This document shows, in pieces, positions 26,603 through 35,818 of a DNA stretch of 64,000 nt. The notes below the pieces were generated by a model. It did not search any database. It saw nothing but the letters and a program-made list of their open reading frames with translations, and was not told where the DNA came from. The DNA lies in contig JAJPJK010000001.1 in the NCBI GenBank assembly GCA_021324265.1, forward strand, positions 115,617 through 179,616, given 5' to 3'. The translations under genes were made by a program, and so were the position numbers. This DNA comes from Thermoproteota archaeon. Its GTDB lineage: Archaea > Thermoproteota > Thermoprotei > Gearchaeales > Gearchaeaceae. Every line of letters starts with the position of its first letter. Within the stretch, counting starts at the first letter, position 1.

Positions 26603-27302
26603 CGATCTTCTCGAAAATTTCATAATCTTCAATCACTTTTACACCTCTGCTCCTGAAAAATTTGTTCACGTTTTTTATATCCCTGAGAAGAAAATTCATC
26701 GCATTAGGGTGATTCTTTTTTACTGACTGTCCGAAATCTAAGAAAAATGGTTCTTGTTTATGGAGCACGATGTTATATTCGGAGAGGTCTGCATGTATGA
26801 TCCCAGCTTTGTAGAGTAATTCAATGAAAGTAATTGTTTTTTTGTATATTGCTTCAAAATCAAATTTGGCTATGGTATAAAGTAAGGGCGCAGGTTTTCC
26901 ATTCTCGCCTAGAAATTCCATAACGAGGATGTTGTTCAAATAATCGATTGGTCTAGGAACATTCACTTTTGCGTTGTAAGCTATTCTCAAATGATTAAAT
27001 TCCCTTTTACACCATTCAAATACAGCTTGTCTAAAGTTTTTGGTGTAAATTCTGTAAAGTTCTTCATCCAAGTATATCCTCATTCCTCTTTTGAATTCAG
27101 CTGAGCTTGTCAAATAGATCTTTACTGCAAGAAATTCATCCTGCTTTGTGAAGGCGAGATATACCCTAGACTCTTTTCCTGAAGATATTGCTCCATTGAA
27201 CCTATCTACAATGCCTTTTCTAATGAGCTTATATGCAGTCATGACGGTCGAATAATCGAAGACTTCTTCCAAGGTTTCAAATTTTTCCCTATCTTTTTCC
27301 AT
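26592..27302 (-). CDS. rio1: RIO1-family serine protein kinase
   Basis: GAISSGKESRVYLAF; VNVPRPIDYLNNILVMEFLG; HADLSEYNIVLH; FLDFGQSV. Confidence 0.96.
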   Translation of the reverse strand: MEKDREKFETLEEVFDYSTVMTAYKLIRKGIVDRFNGAISSGKESRVYLAFTKQDEFLAVKIYLTSSAEFKRGMRIYLDEELYRIYTKNFRQAVFEWCKREFNHLRIAYNAKVNVPRPIDYLNNILVMEFLGENGKPAPLLYTIAKFDFEAIYKKTITFIELLYKAGIIHADLSEYNIVLHKQEPFFLDFGQSVKKNHPNAMNFLLRDIKNVNKFFRSRGVKVIEDYEIFEKIVNP

Positions 27303-27339
27303 TACAAATTAAAATAGGTAGCTTTCAATATTTGAGCAT

Positions 27340-27882
27340 ATGTCTACAAGCATCATAGTTAAAATTTCAAATAATTTTCTAAATAAGATAAAAAAGAATC
27401 CATCATTATTGGAAGAGATTGATAGGTATTCAGCATCTGTGCTGAACATCGATGAAGATGCGGGGTCTGTCATTATAAAAGGAAAGGATAATATGAGCGA
27501 TGTATTAAAGGCCAGAGATTTTGTCATCGCCCTTGATAACTGTGTCAGTGATGATATTGCCTTGGAAATCCTTAGAAAAGATCTTCAGCTTTATCTTATA
27601 GACTTAAAAGACTTTTTTTCTAAGGAAGATGTTAAGCGCGTCATGTCAAGGATAATAGGAGAAGGGGGTAAGATTAAAGCTAGGATTTCAGAGTCCACAG
27701 GCTCCCATATTTTCATAACAGATTCAAAAATTCTTTTGATAGGTAATTACGATGAAATTGAGTATGCTAGACAAGCAATTCAGATAATAGTGGATGGATC
27801 CCCTTTTTCCAGATTATTCAAATATCTTGAGAAGGTTAAAAGAGAAAAGCAATTAAAGCAAATCGAAGAGTATAATAGATGA
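27340..27882 (+). CDS. KH-domain protein Dim2/Pno1 homologue
   Basis: RIIGEGGKIKARISESTGSHIFITDSKILLIGNYDEIEYARQAIQIIVDGSPF. Confidence 0.95.
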   Translation: MSTSIIVKISNNFLNKIKKNPSLLEEIDRYSASVLNIDEDAGSVIIKGKDNMSDVLKARDFVIALDNCVSDDIALEILRKDLQLYLIDLKDFFSKEDVKRVMSRIIGEGGKIKARISESTGSHIFITDSKILLIGNYDEIEYARQAIQIIVDGSPFSRLFKYLEKVKREKQLKQIEEYNR

Positions 27883-29393
27883 TTAGATTCGAAGAAATAT
27901 CCCCATCTGATTTCTTCTATAGAAATAGAGAAATCACGGGCTTTGAAAACCCTGCTAAGGCATGCTATACAATTGTTAGGGAATATCTTGAAAATTCCCT
28001 AGATTCTTGTGAACTTGGAGGCTTTTTGCCTAATATAGAAATATATCTTAAATGTGAAAATGAAGAGGAAAAGAGGCTTAGGATAAAGGTAGCAGATAAC
28101 GGAATGGGAATTCCACATGAAAAGATACCTTACGCTTTTGGAAAGATATTGTATAGTTCGAAGTATGTTCTTAGGCAGCATCGAGGCATATTTGGGCTAG
28201 GGGGTAAGATGGCAGTACTTTATTGTCAGATAACCACGAATAAGCCTGTACGCGTAATTTCAGCTACGCCTGGAAGCGAATTCATATCTTACTTCGAATT
28301 GAAAATCGATATCGTTAGAAATGAGCCCAATGTAGTTAAACGATCTAAAGTTTTGAATCAAGATAACTGGCATGGCTTAGTGTTGGAGAGCGAATTCATT
28401 GGCGATTATCTTTTATCTAAAAAGAAAATCATGGAATATTTGTTCCAAACTTCTATAGCTGTTCCATATGCGAGGATTTATTATCAAGATTTTGAGGGCA
28501 ATGCGTTGATTTTTGACAGGAAAACTGATAAATTGCCTCCGATTCCAGAAGAAACTTTACTTCATCCACGAGGCGTAGATTTGGAGATGTTGAAGAGACT
28601 TATAAAAACAAGCCCAGGCATGCCATTGAACAAATTTTTGGTTAAAAGATTTCAGAGAATAGGTAATAAGACAGCGGAGGAAATTTCAAAGCTTGCGAAT
28701 ATCGAATTAGATAAGATCGTTTCTAAACTAAATGAAGATGAGATATCAAGACTTTATCAGATCATGAAAACTTATCCATTCAACAAACCAAATGTTTCTT
28801 CTCTATCTCCATTGGGTGAGGCCTTTGCTATAGGTATAAAAGAAGCATTCAAGCCTGAATTCCTTGCGTATGATATTCGAGAGCCCTCAAGTTATGAAGG
28901 TCATCCTTTCATAGTTGAAACTGCTATAGCTTATGGTGGAGAAATACCGATTCCTGAGCAGAATGAGATAAATCTCTATAGATTTGCCAACAAAATTCCG
29001 CTTATTTATGATAGCTACAATGATGTATCAACAAAGGTGATTAAAGAAATCAATTGGAACGTATACAAAATTAATATTTACCAAGATCCCATAGCCTTTT
29101 TCGTGCATATTTGTTCAACTAAGATACCTTACAAGACACTCGGCAAAGAGTACATTGCTAACCAGCCCGAAGTCTATAGAGAAATAGAATTATCTCTCCG
29201 CAAAAATGCAAGAGTTGTTTCTGCTTACATAAACAAAAAGAGAATAATTGAGTATCAAAAGATTAGATATAGGTATTTGAAGGAGTATATCGAGAAGATC
29301 GCAAATTTTGCATGTATCCTTTCAGGTGAGAAATTTTCCTATATTAAAAATAACCTCTTGAAATTGGTCGAGATCAATGAAGTCAGTAGCTGA
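27879..29393 (+). CDS. top6B: DNA topoisomerase VI subunit B
   Basis: ISPSDFFYRNREITGFENPAKACYTIVREYLENSLD; GHKL ATPase. Confidence 0.97.
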   Translation: MIRFEEISPSDFFYRNREITGFENPAKACYTIVREYLENSLDSCELGGFLPNIEIYLKCENEEEKRLRIKVADNGMGIPHEKIPYAFGKILYSSKYVLRQHRGIFGLGGKMAVLYCQITTNKPVRVISATPGSEFISYFELKIDIVRNEPNVVKRSKVLNQDNWHGLVLESEFIGDYLLSKKKIMEYLFQTSIAVPYARIYYQDFEGNALIFDRKTDKLPPIPEETLLHPRGVDLEMLKRLIKTSPGMPLNKFLVKRFQRIGNKTAEEISKLANIELDKIVSKLNEDEISRLYQIMKTYPFNKPNVSSLSPLGEAFAIGIKEAFKPEFLAYDIREPSSYEGHPFIVETAIAYGGEIPIPEQNEINLYRFANKIPLIYDSYNDVSTKVIKEINWNVYKINIYQDPIAFFVHICSTKIPYKTLGKEYIANQPEVYREIELSLRKNARVVSAYINKKRIIEYQKIRYRYLKEYIEKIANFACILSGEKFSYIKNNLLKLVEINEVSS

Positions 29394-30438
29394 TAAGCTA
29401 GCTGAAATCGGTAGGGATATTGTAGAGCAGATAAAAAAAGATAATTTTCCTGCCATAACATTTCCGTTGCGTTCTGTAAGCAACATAGTATTCGATGAAG
29501 AAGAGGGTGTTGTCAAGCTAGGTCAAAAGAAGGTAACCAGGCGTGCAAATAATATAAAACAGGCTAAAGTTTTCGCTCAGCTTCTTTGGATTGCAGCGTT
29601 TGCAAAAACTGAGCTTTTGGAAAAAGGGAGGTCATGTAGCCTTAGAGATCTCTATTATAATTCCTTCAACGATGTTAAAATAAAGTTTGAAGATCAAGAC
29701 GAATCTGATAATCTTGTTGTTGAGCTAGAGACCATTTTAGAAGTGGCGAGAGAACATTTCAATATAATACCTGAAGAAAAGAGCTCGATCTTCGGAGACC
29801 TTGTTATAGAATATACCATGCCTGTAACGCATAGAGGTCAGAGAGTAAGCCTAACAACTGATCCGGATGGAAAGAATATCGGTTTATCTCTTGCAACAGC
29901 AAAATTTGTTGATGTAAATGCTTCAATGGTGATAGCTATTGAGAAAGGAGCCATATTCAGAAGATTCGTGGAAGAGCAAGTATATAAGAAGCTCAACGCA
30001 ATCCTTATAGATACGGGCGGCCAAGCGCCACGCTTCACTAGAATGCTCATAAGGAGATTGAACAAAGAATTAGGGTTGCCTGTTTACGTTTTAACCGATG
30101 CCGATCCTTGGGGGATGCATATTGCAAGAGTCATAATATCTGGTTCTGCAATATCTGCACATATTCCTGAACTTGCTACACCAGATGCAAAATGGCTTGG
30201 TATATATGCCACTGACATAAAGAAATTCGGCCTTCCTTCAATACCATTAACACAACTGGATTTACATAGGCTTGAAACAATGAAAAGGGATCCTAGATAT
30301 GAGGATGGTCTCTGGAGAAATCAGTTAGAAGAATTTTCCAAGATAAAGGTGAAGGCTGAACTTGAAGCATTTAGCAAGTATGGTCTCACTGCGATCATAG
30401 ACAAGTATCTAATGAAGAAAATTAAGGAATTGAAATAG
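29377..30438 (+). CDS. top6A: DNA topoisomerase VI subunit A (Spo11-like)
   Basis: SLRDLYYNSF catalytic Tyr region; LPVYVLTDADPWGMHIARVI Toprim. Confidence 0.97.
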   Translation: MKSVADKLAEIGRDIVEQIKKDNFPAITFPLRSVSNIVFDEEEGVVKLGQKKVTRRANNIKQAKVFAQLLWIAAFAKTELLEKGRSCSLRDLYYNSFNDVKIKFEDQDESDNLVVELETILEVAREHFNIIPEEKSSIFGDLVIEYTMPVTHRGQRVSLTTDPDGKNIGLSLATAKFVDVNASMVIAIEKGAIFRRFVEEQVYKKLNAILIDTGGQAPRFTRMLIRRLNKELGLPVYVLTDADPWGMHIARVIISGSAISAHIPELATPDAKWLGIYATDIKKFGLPSIPLTQLDLHRLETMKRDPRYEDGLWRNQLEEFSKIKVKAELEAFSKYGLTAIIDKYLMKKIKELK

Positions 30439-30478
30439 TTCTCAATCTTTTTATTATACAATTGACTAATTTTAACTA

Positions 30479-31630
30479 ATGTCTCTTTACGATGTCATTA
30501 TTGTGGGCGCTGGTCCAGCAGGTGCAGCTGCAGCTAAAGCTGCTGCTAAAGCTGGCGCTAAGACTCTTTTGTTGGAGAAATATCCTACGATACAGGCGAA
30601 TAAACCCTGCGGAGAAGCTGTAAGTTCAAGAACATTCGAAACTGCGGGAATACCTATAAGGGATGAGTTCATCGTTAATGTAGCATATGCTCAAGTCTAC
30701 TCACCCTCTCTAAAGAGAATAGACATTAAAGAAAAAGGATATTTGATCAATAAATCTAGGTTCATCCAAGAACTTGTAGTGCATGCGAGTGAATATGGTG
30801 CAGAAATAAGAGTGAGGGAGGAAGTAAAGGAAGCAGGTTTTGACAAGGAAGAAAAGCTTGTGAAGCTGAAAACGATCCATGGAGAGTACAAATGCAAGGT
30901 TCTCTTAGGGGCTGACGGTTATGCTTCTGCTGTTGCAAAAGCGTTTGGAATAAATGAGAAATCTGAGCCCATTCCAACTGTTCAATATATAATGGTTGGT
31001 AAAAAATTCAAGGATGTAGATGCGGTTCGTTTTTATGTCGCTAATAAATGGGCCCCTAAGGGATACGCATGGATATTTCCCAAAGATGAGAAAATCGCAG
31101 AAGTAGGTGTAGGAGTAAGAGGAGGCCCTGCAAAGCTGTTTCTAGACAAATTCGTCCAAGACTTTAAGGAAGAGTTAGGAGGTGCTCAAATAATAGATTA
31201 CCGAGGTGCTCCTGTTCCAATAGGAGGAATGATAAATAGCGATGTCCAAGACGGCTTGATACTTATTGGTGATGCTGCTGGAACAGTTATGCCACTCACC
31301 GGAGGAGGAATCCATTCTTGTGTAGCTTCAGGAATGATAGCGGGCGAAGTTGCCGCGAAGGCTGCGCAGGAAAACAATAATTCGAAGGAAAGGCTTATGG
31401 AATACAGAATGAGGTATGATCAGTATTGGGGTGATAGAATAAAGAAAAGCCTCAAGGCAATGCGTGTATTAGAGCGTTTGAGCGATGATGAGCTAGATGA
31501 ACTCGCTGATATGCTCGTTGATAGTGATATTTTAGATTTAGCCAATGGGTTAGATATAAAACGTGTGGCACTTAAGCTACTCTCTCACCCAAGGCTTGCA
31601 ATAAGCGTAGCGAAGGCACTTTTAGTGTGA
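30479..31630 (+). CDS. Geranylgeranyl reductase family FAD-dependent protein
   Basis: DVIIVGAGPAGAAAAKAAAKAG; KPCGEAVS; LIGDAAGTVMPLTGGGIHSCVASG. Confidence 0.93.
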   Translation: MSLYDVIIVGAGPAGAAAAKAAAKAGAKTLLLEKYPTIQANKPCGEAVSSRTFETAGIPIRDEFIVNVAYAQVYSPSLKRIDIKEKGYLINKSRFIQELVVHASEYGAEIRVREEVKEAGFDKEEKLVKLKTIHGEYKCKVLLGADGYASAVAKAFGINEKSEPIPTVQYIMVGKKFKDVDAVRFYVANKWAPKGYAWIFPKDEKIAEVGVGVRGGPAKLFLDKFVQDFKEELGGAQIIDYRGAPVPIGGMINSDVQDGLILIGDAAGTVMPLTGGGIHSCVASGMIAGEVAAKAAQENNNSKERLMEYRMRYDQYWGDRIKKSLKAMRVLERLSDDELDELADMLVDSDILDLANGLDIKRVALKLLSHPRLAISVAKALLV

Positions 31631-32079
31631 AAAAGCGTGCACTTGATGATCTAGATTTCAAAATACTTAAAGCTCTAGTAGAAAACGGTAGACTTTCTGC
31701 AAGAAAACTAGCTGAAATTCTAAACGTTTCAGTTGGGACTGTGATCAAGAGAATTGAGAGTTTGGAAAAAGATAAGATAATTCTTGGCTACACAACACTG
31801 GTAGATCACGAGAAACTAGGTTATGACTTAGTAGCGATAATAGAAGTCCGTGTATCACAAGGAAAGCTCATAGAAGTAGAAAATCAGATAGCCAAACTGC
31901 CTAACGTTTATGGTGTTTATGATATAACTGGGGATTACGATGCCTTGATCATAGCAAGATTCAAAAGTAGGAAGGAACTAGATAGTTTCATTAAGAACAT
32001 TTTGGCAATGCCCTTTGTAGAGCGAACTAGGACACATTTTGTTTTAAATGTGGTAAAAGAAGATAATAGATTTATATGA
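31627..32079 (+). CDS. Lrp/AsnC family transcriptional regulator
   Basis: LDDLDFKILKALVENGRLSARKLAEILNVSVGTVIKRIESLEKD; RAM domain. Confidence 0.95.
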   Translation: MKKRALDDLDFKILKALVENGRLSARKLAEILNVSVGTVIKRIESLEKDKIILGYTTLVDHEKLGYDLVAIIEVRVSQGKLIEVENQIAKLPNVYGVYDITGDYDALIIARFKSRKELDSFIKNILAMPFVERTRTHFVLNVVKEDNRFI

Positions 32080-32831
32080 ATAATAGAGGGGCGATTTGCT
32101 TAGTTAGCGGAGGCGTCGATAGCGTAACGTGTCTATATTATGTTAAATACAGAATAAAACCAAGTGATCTAAAGATAATATTCTGCAATTATGGCCAAAG
32201 AACTTTTAAAGAAGAGGAATTTTGTATAAGAAAAATCTCATCAATGCTTGACTGCGAGCTAAGAATAATTAACTTGGATTGGCTTGGAGAGATAAGTACT
32301 TCGTTGCTAACAAAAAAGGACATTGAAATTCCAGAAACTAAAGTTGAGGATCTTCAAGATCCTGAAAAAGCAAAAGCTAGGATTCTTAGGTGGTGGGATC
32401 CTGCTAGGAATGCGATCTTGATTCTTGTTGCGTTAGCGCATGCAGAAGCACTGGACATAAAATTCTCGAGGAAGTATGATGTTTTCATAGGGATTAGAAG
32501 GGAAACACCCGTAGCTATGAAAGACAATACCCCAGAATTTCTCGAAGAAATGAACAGAGTTGCTGAGATAGCTACGCATTATGGAGGATACAAAGTATAT
32601 GCTCCATTAATAACATATGATAAGGATAAAGTAGTCAAGCTCGGTCAAGAACTCGAGGTGCCTTGGAAATATACATACAGTTGCTATCGCGGTAATCTAG
32701 GATTTAAGGAAATAGATGGAGAAGTTTTACCTATTCACTGTGGCTGGTGTAGCAATTGTAAAAGAAGAGCATTGGCCTTTAAGCTCGCTGGCGTAAAGGA
32801 TCCTTCGGTATATTTTAAGAACCCACTTTGA
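32076..32831 (+). CDS. queC: 7-cyano-7-deazaguanine synthase QueC-like PP-loop protein
   Basis: CLVSGGVDSVTCLYY; NYGQRTFKEEE; C-terminal YSCYRGN...HCGWCSNCKRR. Confidence 0.88.
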   Translation: MNNRGAICLVSGGVDSVTCLYYVKYRIKPSDLKIIFCNYGQRTFKEEEFCIRKISSMLDCELRIINLDWLGEISTSLLTKKDIEIPETKVEDLQDPEKAKARILRWWDPARNAILILVALAHAEALDIKFSRKYDVFIGIRRETPVAMKDNTPEFLEEMNRVAEIATHYGGYKVYAPLITYDKDKVVKLGQELEVPWKYTYSCYRGNLGFKEIDGEVLPIHCGWCSNCKRRALAFKLAGVKDPSVYFKNPL

Positions 32832-33310
32832 TGATATCAACTGAAGAATTTAGAGAATTAATGTCCTATTTTGCTACTGGCGTAACTATCGTAGCAATGA
32901 ATCTTGATGGAAAACTTTATGGATTAACTGTTAATTCCTTTACTTCTGTTTCTTTAGAACCCATGCTCGTTCTATTTTGCATTAAGAAGGGTAATAAGGC
33001 ACATGAAATGGTTTCTAAGGCAAAAACCTATAGTATAAATATATTAGCCGAGGATCAAGAAGAGCTGTCCATAAGGTTTGCAGATCCTAAGCTTGAGGAT
33101 GTGAGATTTGAGGGTATTAGTTATTCCTTAAACGAGTACGGTTGCCCTATTATAAAGGGATGCATCGCCTATATTACTTGCAGAAAATACTTGGAATATG
33201 ATGGTGGCGATCATACAATTTTTCTATGTAGTGTTCTAGGTTTGAAAAAGGGCGATGATAAACCTCCATTGATATTTTATAGAAGGGGTTATCGCAGGAT
33301 TAAAACTTGA
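32828..33310 (+). CDS. Flavin reductase-like FMN-binding protein
   Basis: SYFATGVTIVAMNLDGKLYGLTVNSFTSVSLEPMLVLFCIKKG. Confidence 0.93.
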   Translation: MMISTEEFRELMSYFATGVTIVAMNLDGKLYGLTVNSFTSVSLEPMLVLFCIKKGNKAHEMVSKAKTYSINILAEDQEELSIRFADPKLEDVRFEGISYSLNEYGCPIIKGCIAYITCRKYLEYDGGDHTIFLCSVLGLKKGDDKPPLIFYRRGYRRIKT

Positions 33311-34172
33311 TCGCCAAACTTGCTGGATCTATAAACATAAAGAGAAAAATCAAAGCTAAGTATGGCGTAGAGAATTTGAAAAGTAGCCATGCATTCTTTT
33401 TAGTTGGGTTCATAAGTATCCTAGCTATGATTACGAAGAAAATAACATTAAGCACCAAGCTGAGCAATAAATATACCAAACTGAAGCCACCAATATAACC
33501 AATCAGTGTAGAGACTATAGGTAGTGGAATTGCCGAATAAGCTATGTATTTAGAAGAGGTTTTTTCATCATACATGGCTGTCAACATCTTTATATTAGCG
33601 TTCAAATAATCTTCTCTCCTTCTCATCGCAAGGGCCCAGATATGCGGATTTGTCCAGAAATAAATGAGCATACCTAAAAGGAAGGCGAATACATTAAAGT
33701 TATTTGTTGCTGCAGCCCATCCTCCCCAAGCAGTGCAGTTCCCTGCGAAGCCGCCTATGATTACATTAAGCCACGTCCTTTTTTTTAGATATGTATATAT
33801 CATGTACATTGCTGTCGCAAAAAACATGAAGAAAGAGGTCAAGGCATTAATGAAGAGGTAAGAAAGCAGTATTCCAGCTATTACAAGAATGATTCCTGAG
33901 TAGAGTGCAAAGTTAGGGCTTATTGTGCCTTTGACAAGTGGCCTTTTCTTCGTTCTATCCATCAGCCTATCGGTATCCCTTTCCAGATACTCGTTAAGCG
34001 CACCATCGCCCATGATTGTAAATGAACCTGCGATTATCATCATAAGGAAAGTGAAGAGATTGAAGGTGTAGCCAGCTTTAACAGCTAGCAAATAAGATAT
34101 TATGGCTGTAAATATGAGCAATGTCCATACATTTAGTTTATATAACTTTATCAAATCCTTGACCCTTTGCAT
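33300..34172 (-). CDS. ctaB: Protoheme IX farnesyltransferase (heme O synthase)
   Basis: NEYLERDTDRLMDRTKKRPLVKG; GWAAATNNFN; WTNPHIWALAMRRREDYLNANIKML. Confidence 0.95.
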   Translation of the reverse strand: MQRVKDLIKLYKLNVWTLLIFTAIISYLLAVKAGYTFNLFTFLMMIIAGSFTIMGDGALNEYLERDTDRLMDRTKKRPLVKGTISPNFALYSGIILVIAGILLSYLFINALTSFFMFFATAMYMIYTYLKKRTWLNVIIGGFAGNCTAWGGWAAATNNFNVFAFLLGMLIYFWTNPHIWALAMRRREDYLNANIKMLTAMYDEKTSSKYIAYSAIPLPIVSTLIGYIGGFSLVYLLLSLVLNVIFFVIIARILMNPTKKNAWLLFKFSTPYLALIFLFMFIDPASLAIKF

Positions 34173-34233
34173 TAAAATTTCTCTTAACCATCTGCTTAAA
34201 TAATCTATCTATGTTTTTTCATATAGTTTAATA

Positions 34234-34737
34234 ATGTCGCTGAAAAGGGCAGCGGTTGCAGTTATTATCAGAAACGATAACGAAGCCTTATTCGTGAGGC
34301 GTATTAAAAGGGAAGGAGATCCATGGTCTGGCGATATAGCCTTTCCAGGAGGGATGTGTAAAACCGAAGAGGACTTCATTCATGCAGTGATCAGAGAGGT
34401 TTACGAAGAAGTCGGTATAGATCTAAAGGTTCACGAATTTTTAGCTGAATTACCTTTTGTTTCGAGCTCAAGATTTCCTGATATGAAAGTTAAACCCTTT
34501 ATATTTAAGCTCAGAAATGAAGTGGGTGTAAAAAAGAATGACGAAATCGATGAATTTTTCTGGATTTCTCTACCAAAATTGAAAAGAAAATTTGTATTTA
34601 TAGAAAAGATAGCCAGAAAAAGGATCGCCTACGTCTATGGCGACGTTGTTATTTGGGGATTAACTTATAGAATTCTTAAAGTGTTCAAGAAAGAATTTCC
34701 TCAATTCTTTTTGCCAACTGAAAATCCAGCTCAGTAA
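34234..34737 (+). CDS. NUDIX hydrolase
   Basis: GDIAFPGGMCKTEEDFIHAVIREVYEEVGI Nudix box. Confidence 0.94.
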   Translation: MSLKRAAVAVIIRNDNEALFVRRIKREGDPWSGDIAFPGGMCKTEEDFIHAVIREVYEEVGIDLKVHEFLAELPFVSSSRFPDMKVKPFIFKLRNEVGVKKNDEIDEFFWISLPKLKRKFVFIEKIARKRIAYVYGDVVIWGLTYRILKVFKKEFPQFFLPTENPAQ

Positions 34738-34969
34738 TGCCACCTTCATCATGCGTAGTGAGTCTTATAGTTAATTTGTTATAATCCTTCAATTCTAGAT
34801 CTGGGTGATGTTCTAATTCTTCTGCAATGGGAACAAGCTTGTTGATGAATTGTACAGCTGAAACGAAGTCTTTGAATTGTAGCCTCCTTACCAAATAGTT
34901 GTCCTCTAACTTCCATTCTTTCAAAGCCTTCAATCTTTGCTGAACCTCCTTTTCATTAAGTCTTACCAT
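34685..34969 (-). CDS. phhB: Pterin-4a-carbinolamine dehydratase
   Basis: LVRRLQFKDFVSAVQFINKLVPIAEELEHHPDLELKDYNKLTIRLTTHDEGGITELD. Confidence 0.95.
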   Translation of the reverse strand: MVRLNEKEVQQRLKALKEWKLEDNYLVRRLQFKDFVSAVQFINKLVPIAEELEHHPDLELKDYNKLTIRLTTHDEGGITELDFQLAKRIEEILS

Positions 34970-34977
34970 AATTTAAC

Positions 34978-35385
34978 TTAGAAATTCAAGGTTAAATCTG
35001 ATTCGCTCAGCAATGTGGCTATTTCAAAAATAGTCGATAGCTCAAAGTTTCCCTCTATATTTGAAGAATCTCCAAGTCTGCTTGATATGTTCCTCGAAAT
35101 TGTAGAGGTATTACAGATCTTTACCTTAGTACCGAATTTCTTCATCAAAAGCCTTATAAAGTCTATATGCGTCTTGACGTTTTCTAGATTGACTCCGGTT
35201 TGTGCTTGTGAAATCTTCTTCATCCTATCTTCCAAAGGTATTTCATTGCCCTTCACGAGCAACTCTACAGCTTCGTCGATAAAAATTAAGTATACCTCGT
35301 TAGTTCTAGCAAAATATGCAGCATATGAAAGGGCTACAAAAATCGATTTATTAAGTTTTCTTGTAAGGACTATACTTACCTTCAA
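34978..35385 (-). CDS. DsrE/DsrF-like small protein (tentative)
   Basis: MKVSIVLTRKLNKSIFVALSYAAYFARTNEVYLIFIDEAVELLVKG; internal KVKICNTS with single Cys. Confidence 0.45.
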   Translation of the reverse strand: MKVSIVLTRKLNKSIFVALSYAAYFARTNEVYLIFIDEAVELLVKGNEIPLEDRMKKISQAQTGVNLENVKTHIDFIRLLMKKFGTKVKICNTSTISRNISSRLGDSSNIEGNFELSTIFEIATLLSESDLTLNF

Positions 35386-35615
35386 CCCGGAGTTTCCATT
35401 TCGACAGTCCTATCTTCACCTGGTTTAAACGCTATATCGTAGATGTGAAGGATAAGGGCAAAGACGAACAAAGAAGCAGCTATGAGTATACCTGCGATTC
35501 TTTGATTATCGTAGTTTATGAAAGGATATTGGTCATATATGAAAATCGTCAGAACCACTTGTATCAAGAACAAAAGCATGATTAACATGCTACCTGTTCC
35601 TTTGTCCATTTTCAT
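35382..35615 (-). CDS. Small membrane protein of cytochrome b/Rieske locus
   Basis: Two predicted TM helices; overlaps neighbours by 4 nt on both sides, same strand as cytochrome b. Confidence 0.6.
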   Translation of the reverse strand: MKMDKGTGSMLIMLLFLIQVVLTIFIYDQYPFINYDNQRIAGILIAASLFVFALILHIYDIAFKPGEDRTVEMETPG

Positions 35616-35818
35616 CTCCTCTGTGCCTTATACATTAATGTGACGAAAAAGAGGATAAAAAAGATTTCTGCAAAACCTAGAGCAAGCAATAAACCCATTG
35701 TTAAGAGGCTCCACTGCCCAGCTAAGATGAACATGATCACGTGCACAAGGCCATAAGTAGTTATTATGAAGGCGAAGAGGATAATGTTGAGTAAGATGAA
35801 AATCTTATTCATATCCAA
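35612..35818 (-). CDS. Small membrane protein of cytochrome b/Rieske locus
   Basis: Two predicted TM helices; overlaps cytochrome b end. Confidence 0.6.
   Translation of the reverse strand: MDMNKIFILLNIILFAFIITTYGLVHVIMFILAGQWSLLTMGLLLALGFAEIFFILFFVTLMYKAQRR

Noticed and set aside
35015-35428. 137-aa plus-strand ORF opposite the DsrE-like gene
   Set aside because: The minus-strand frame is operon-compatible with 4-nt overlap to its neighbour; the plus ORF has shadow composition
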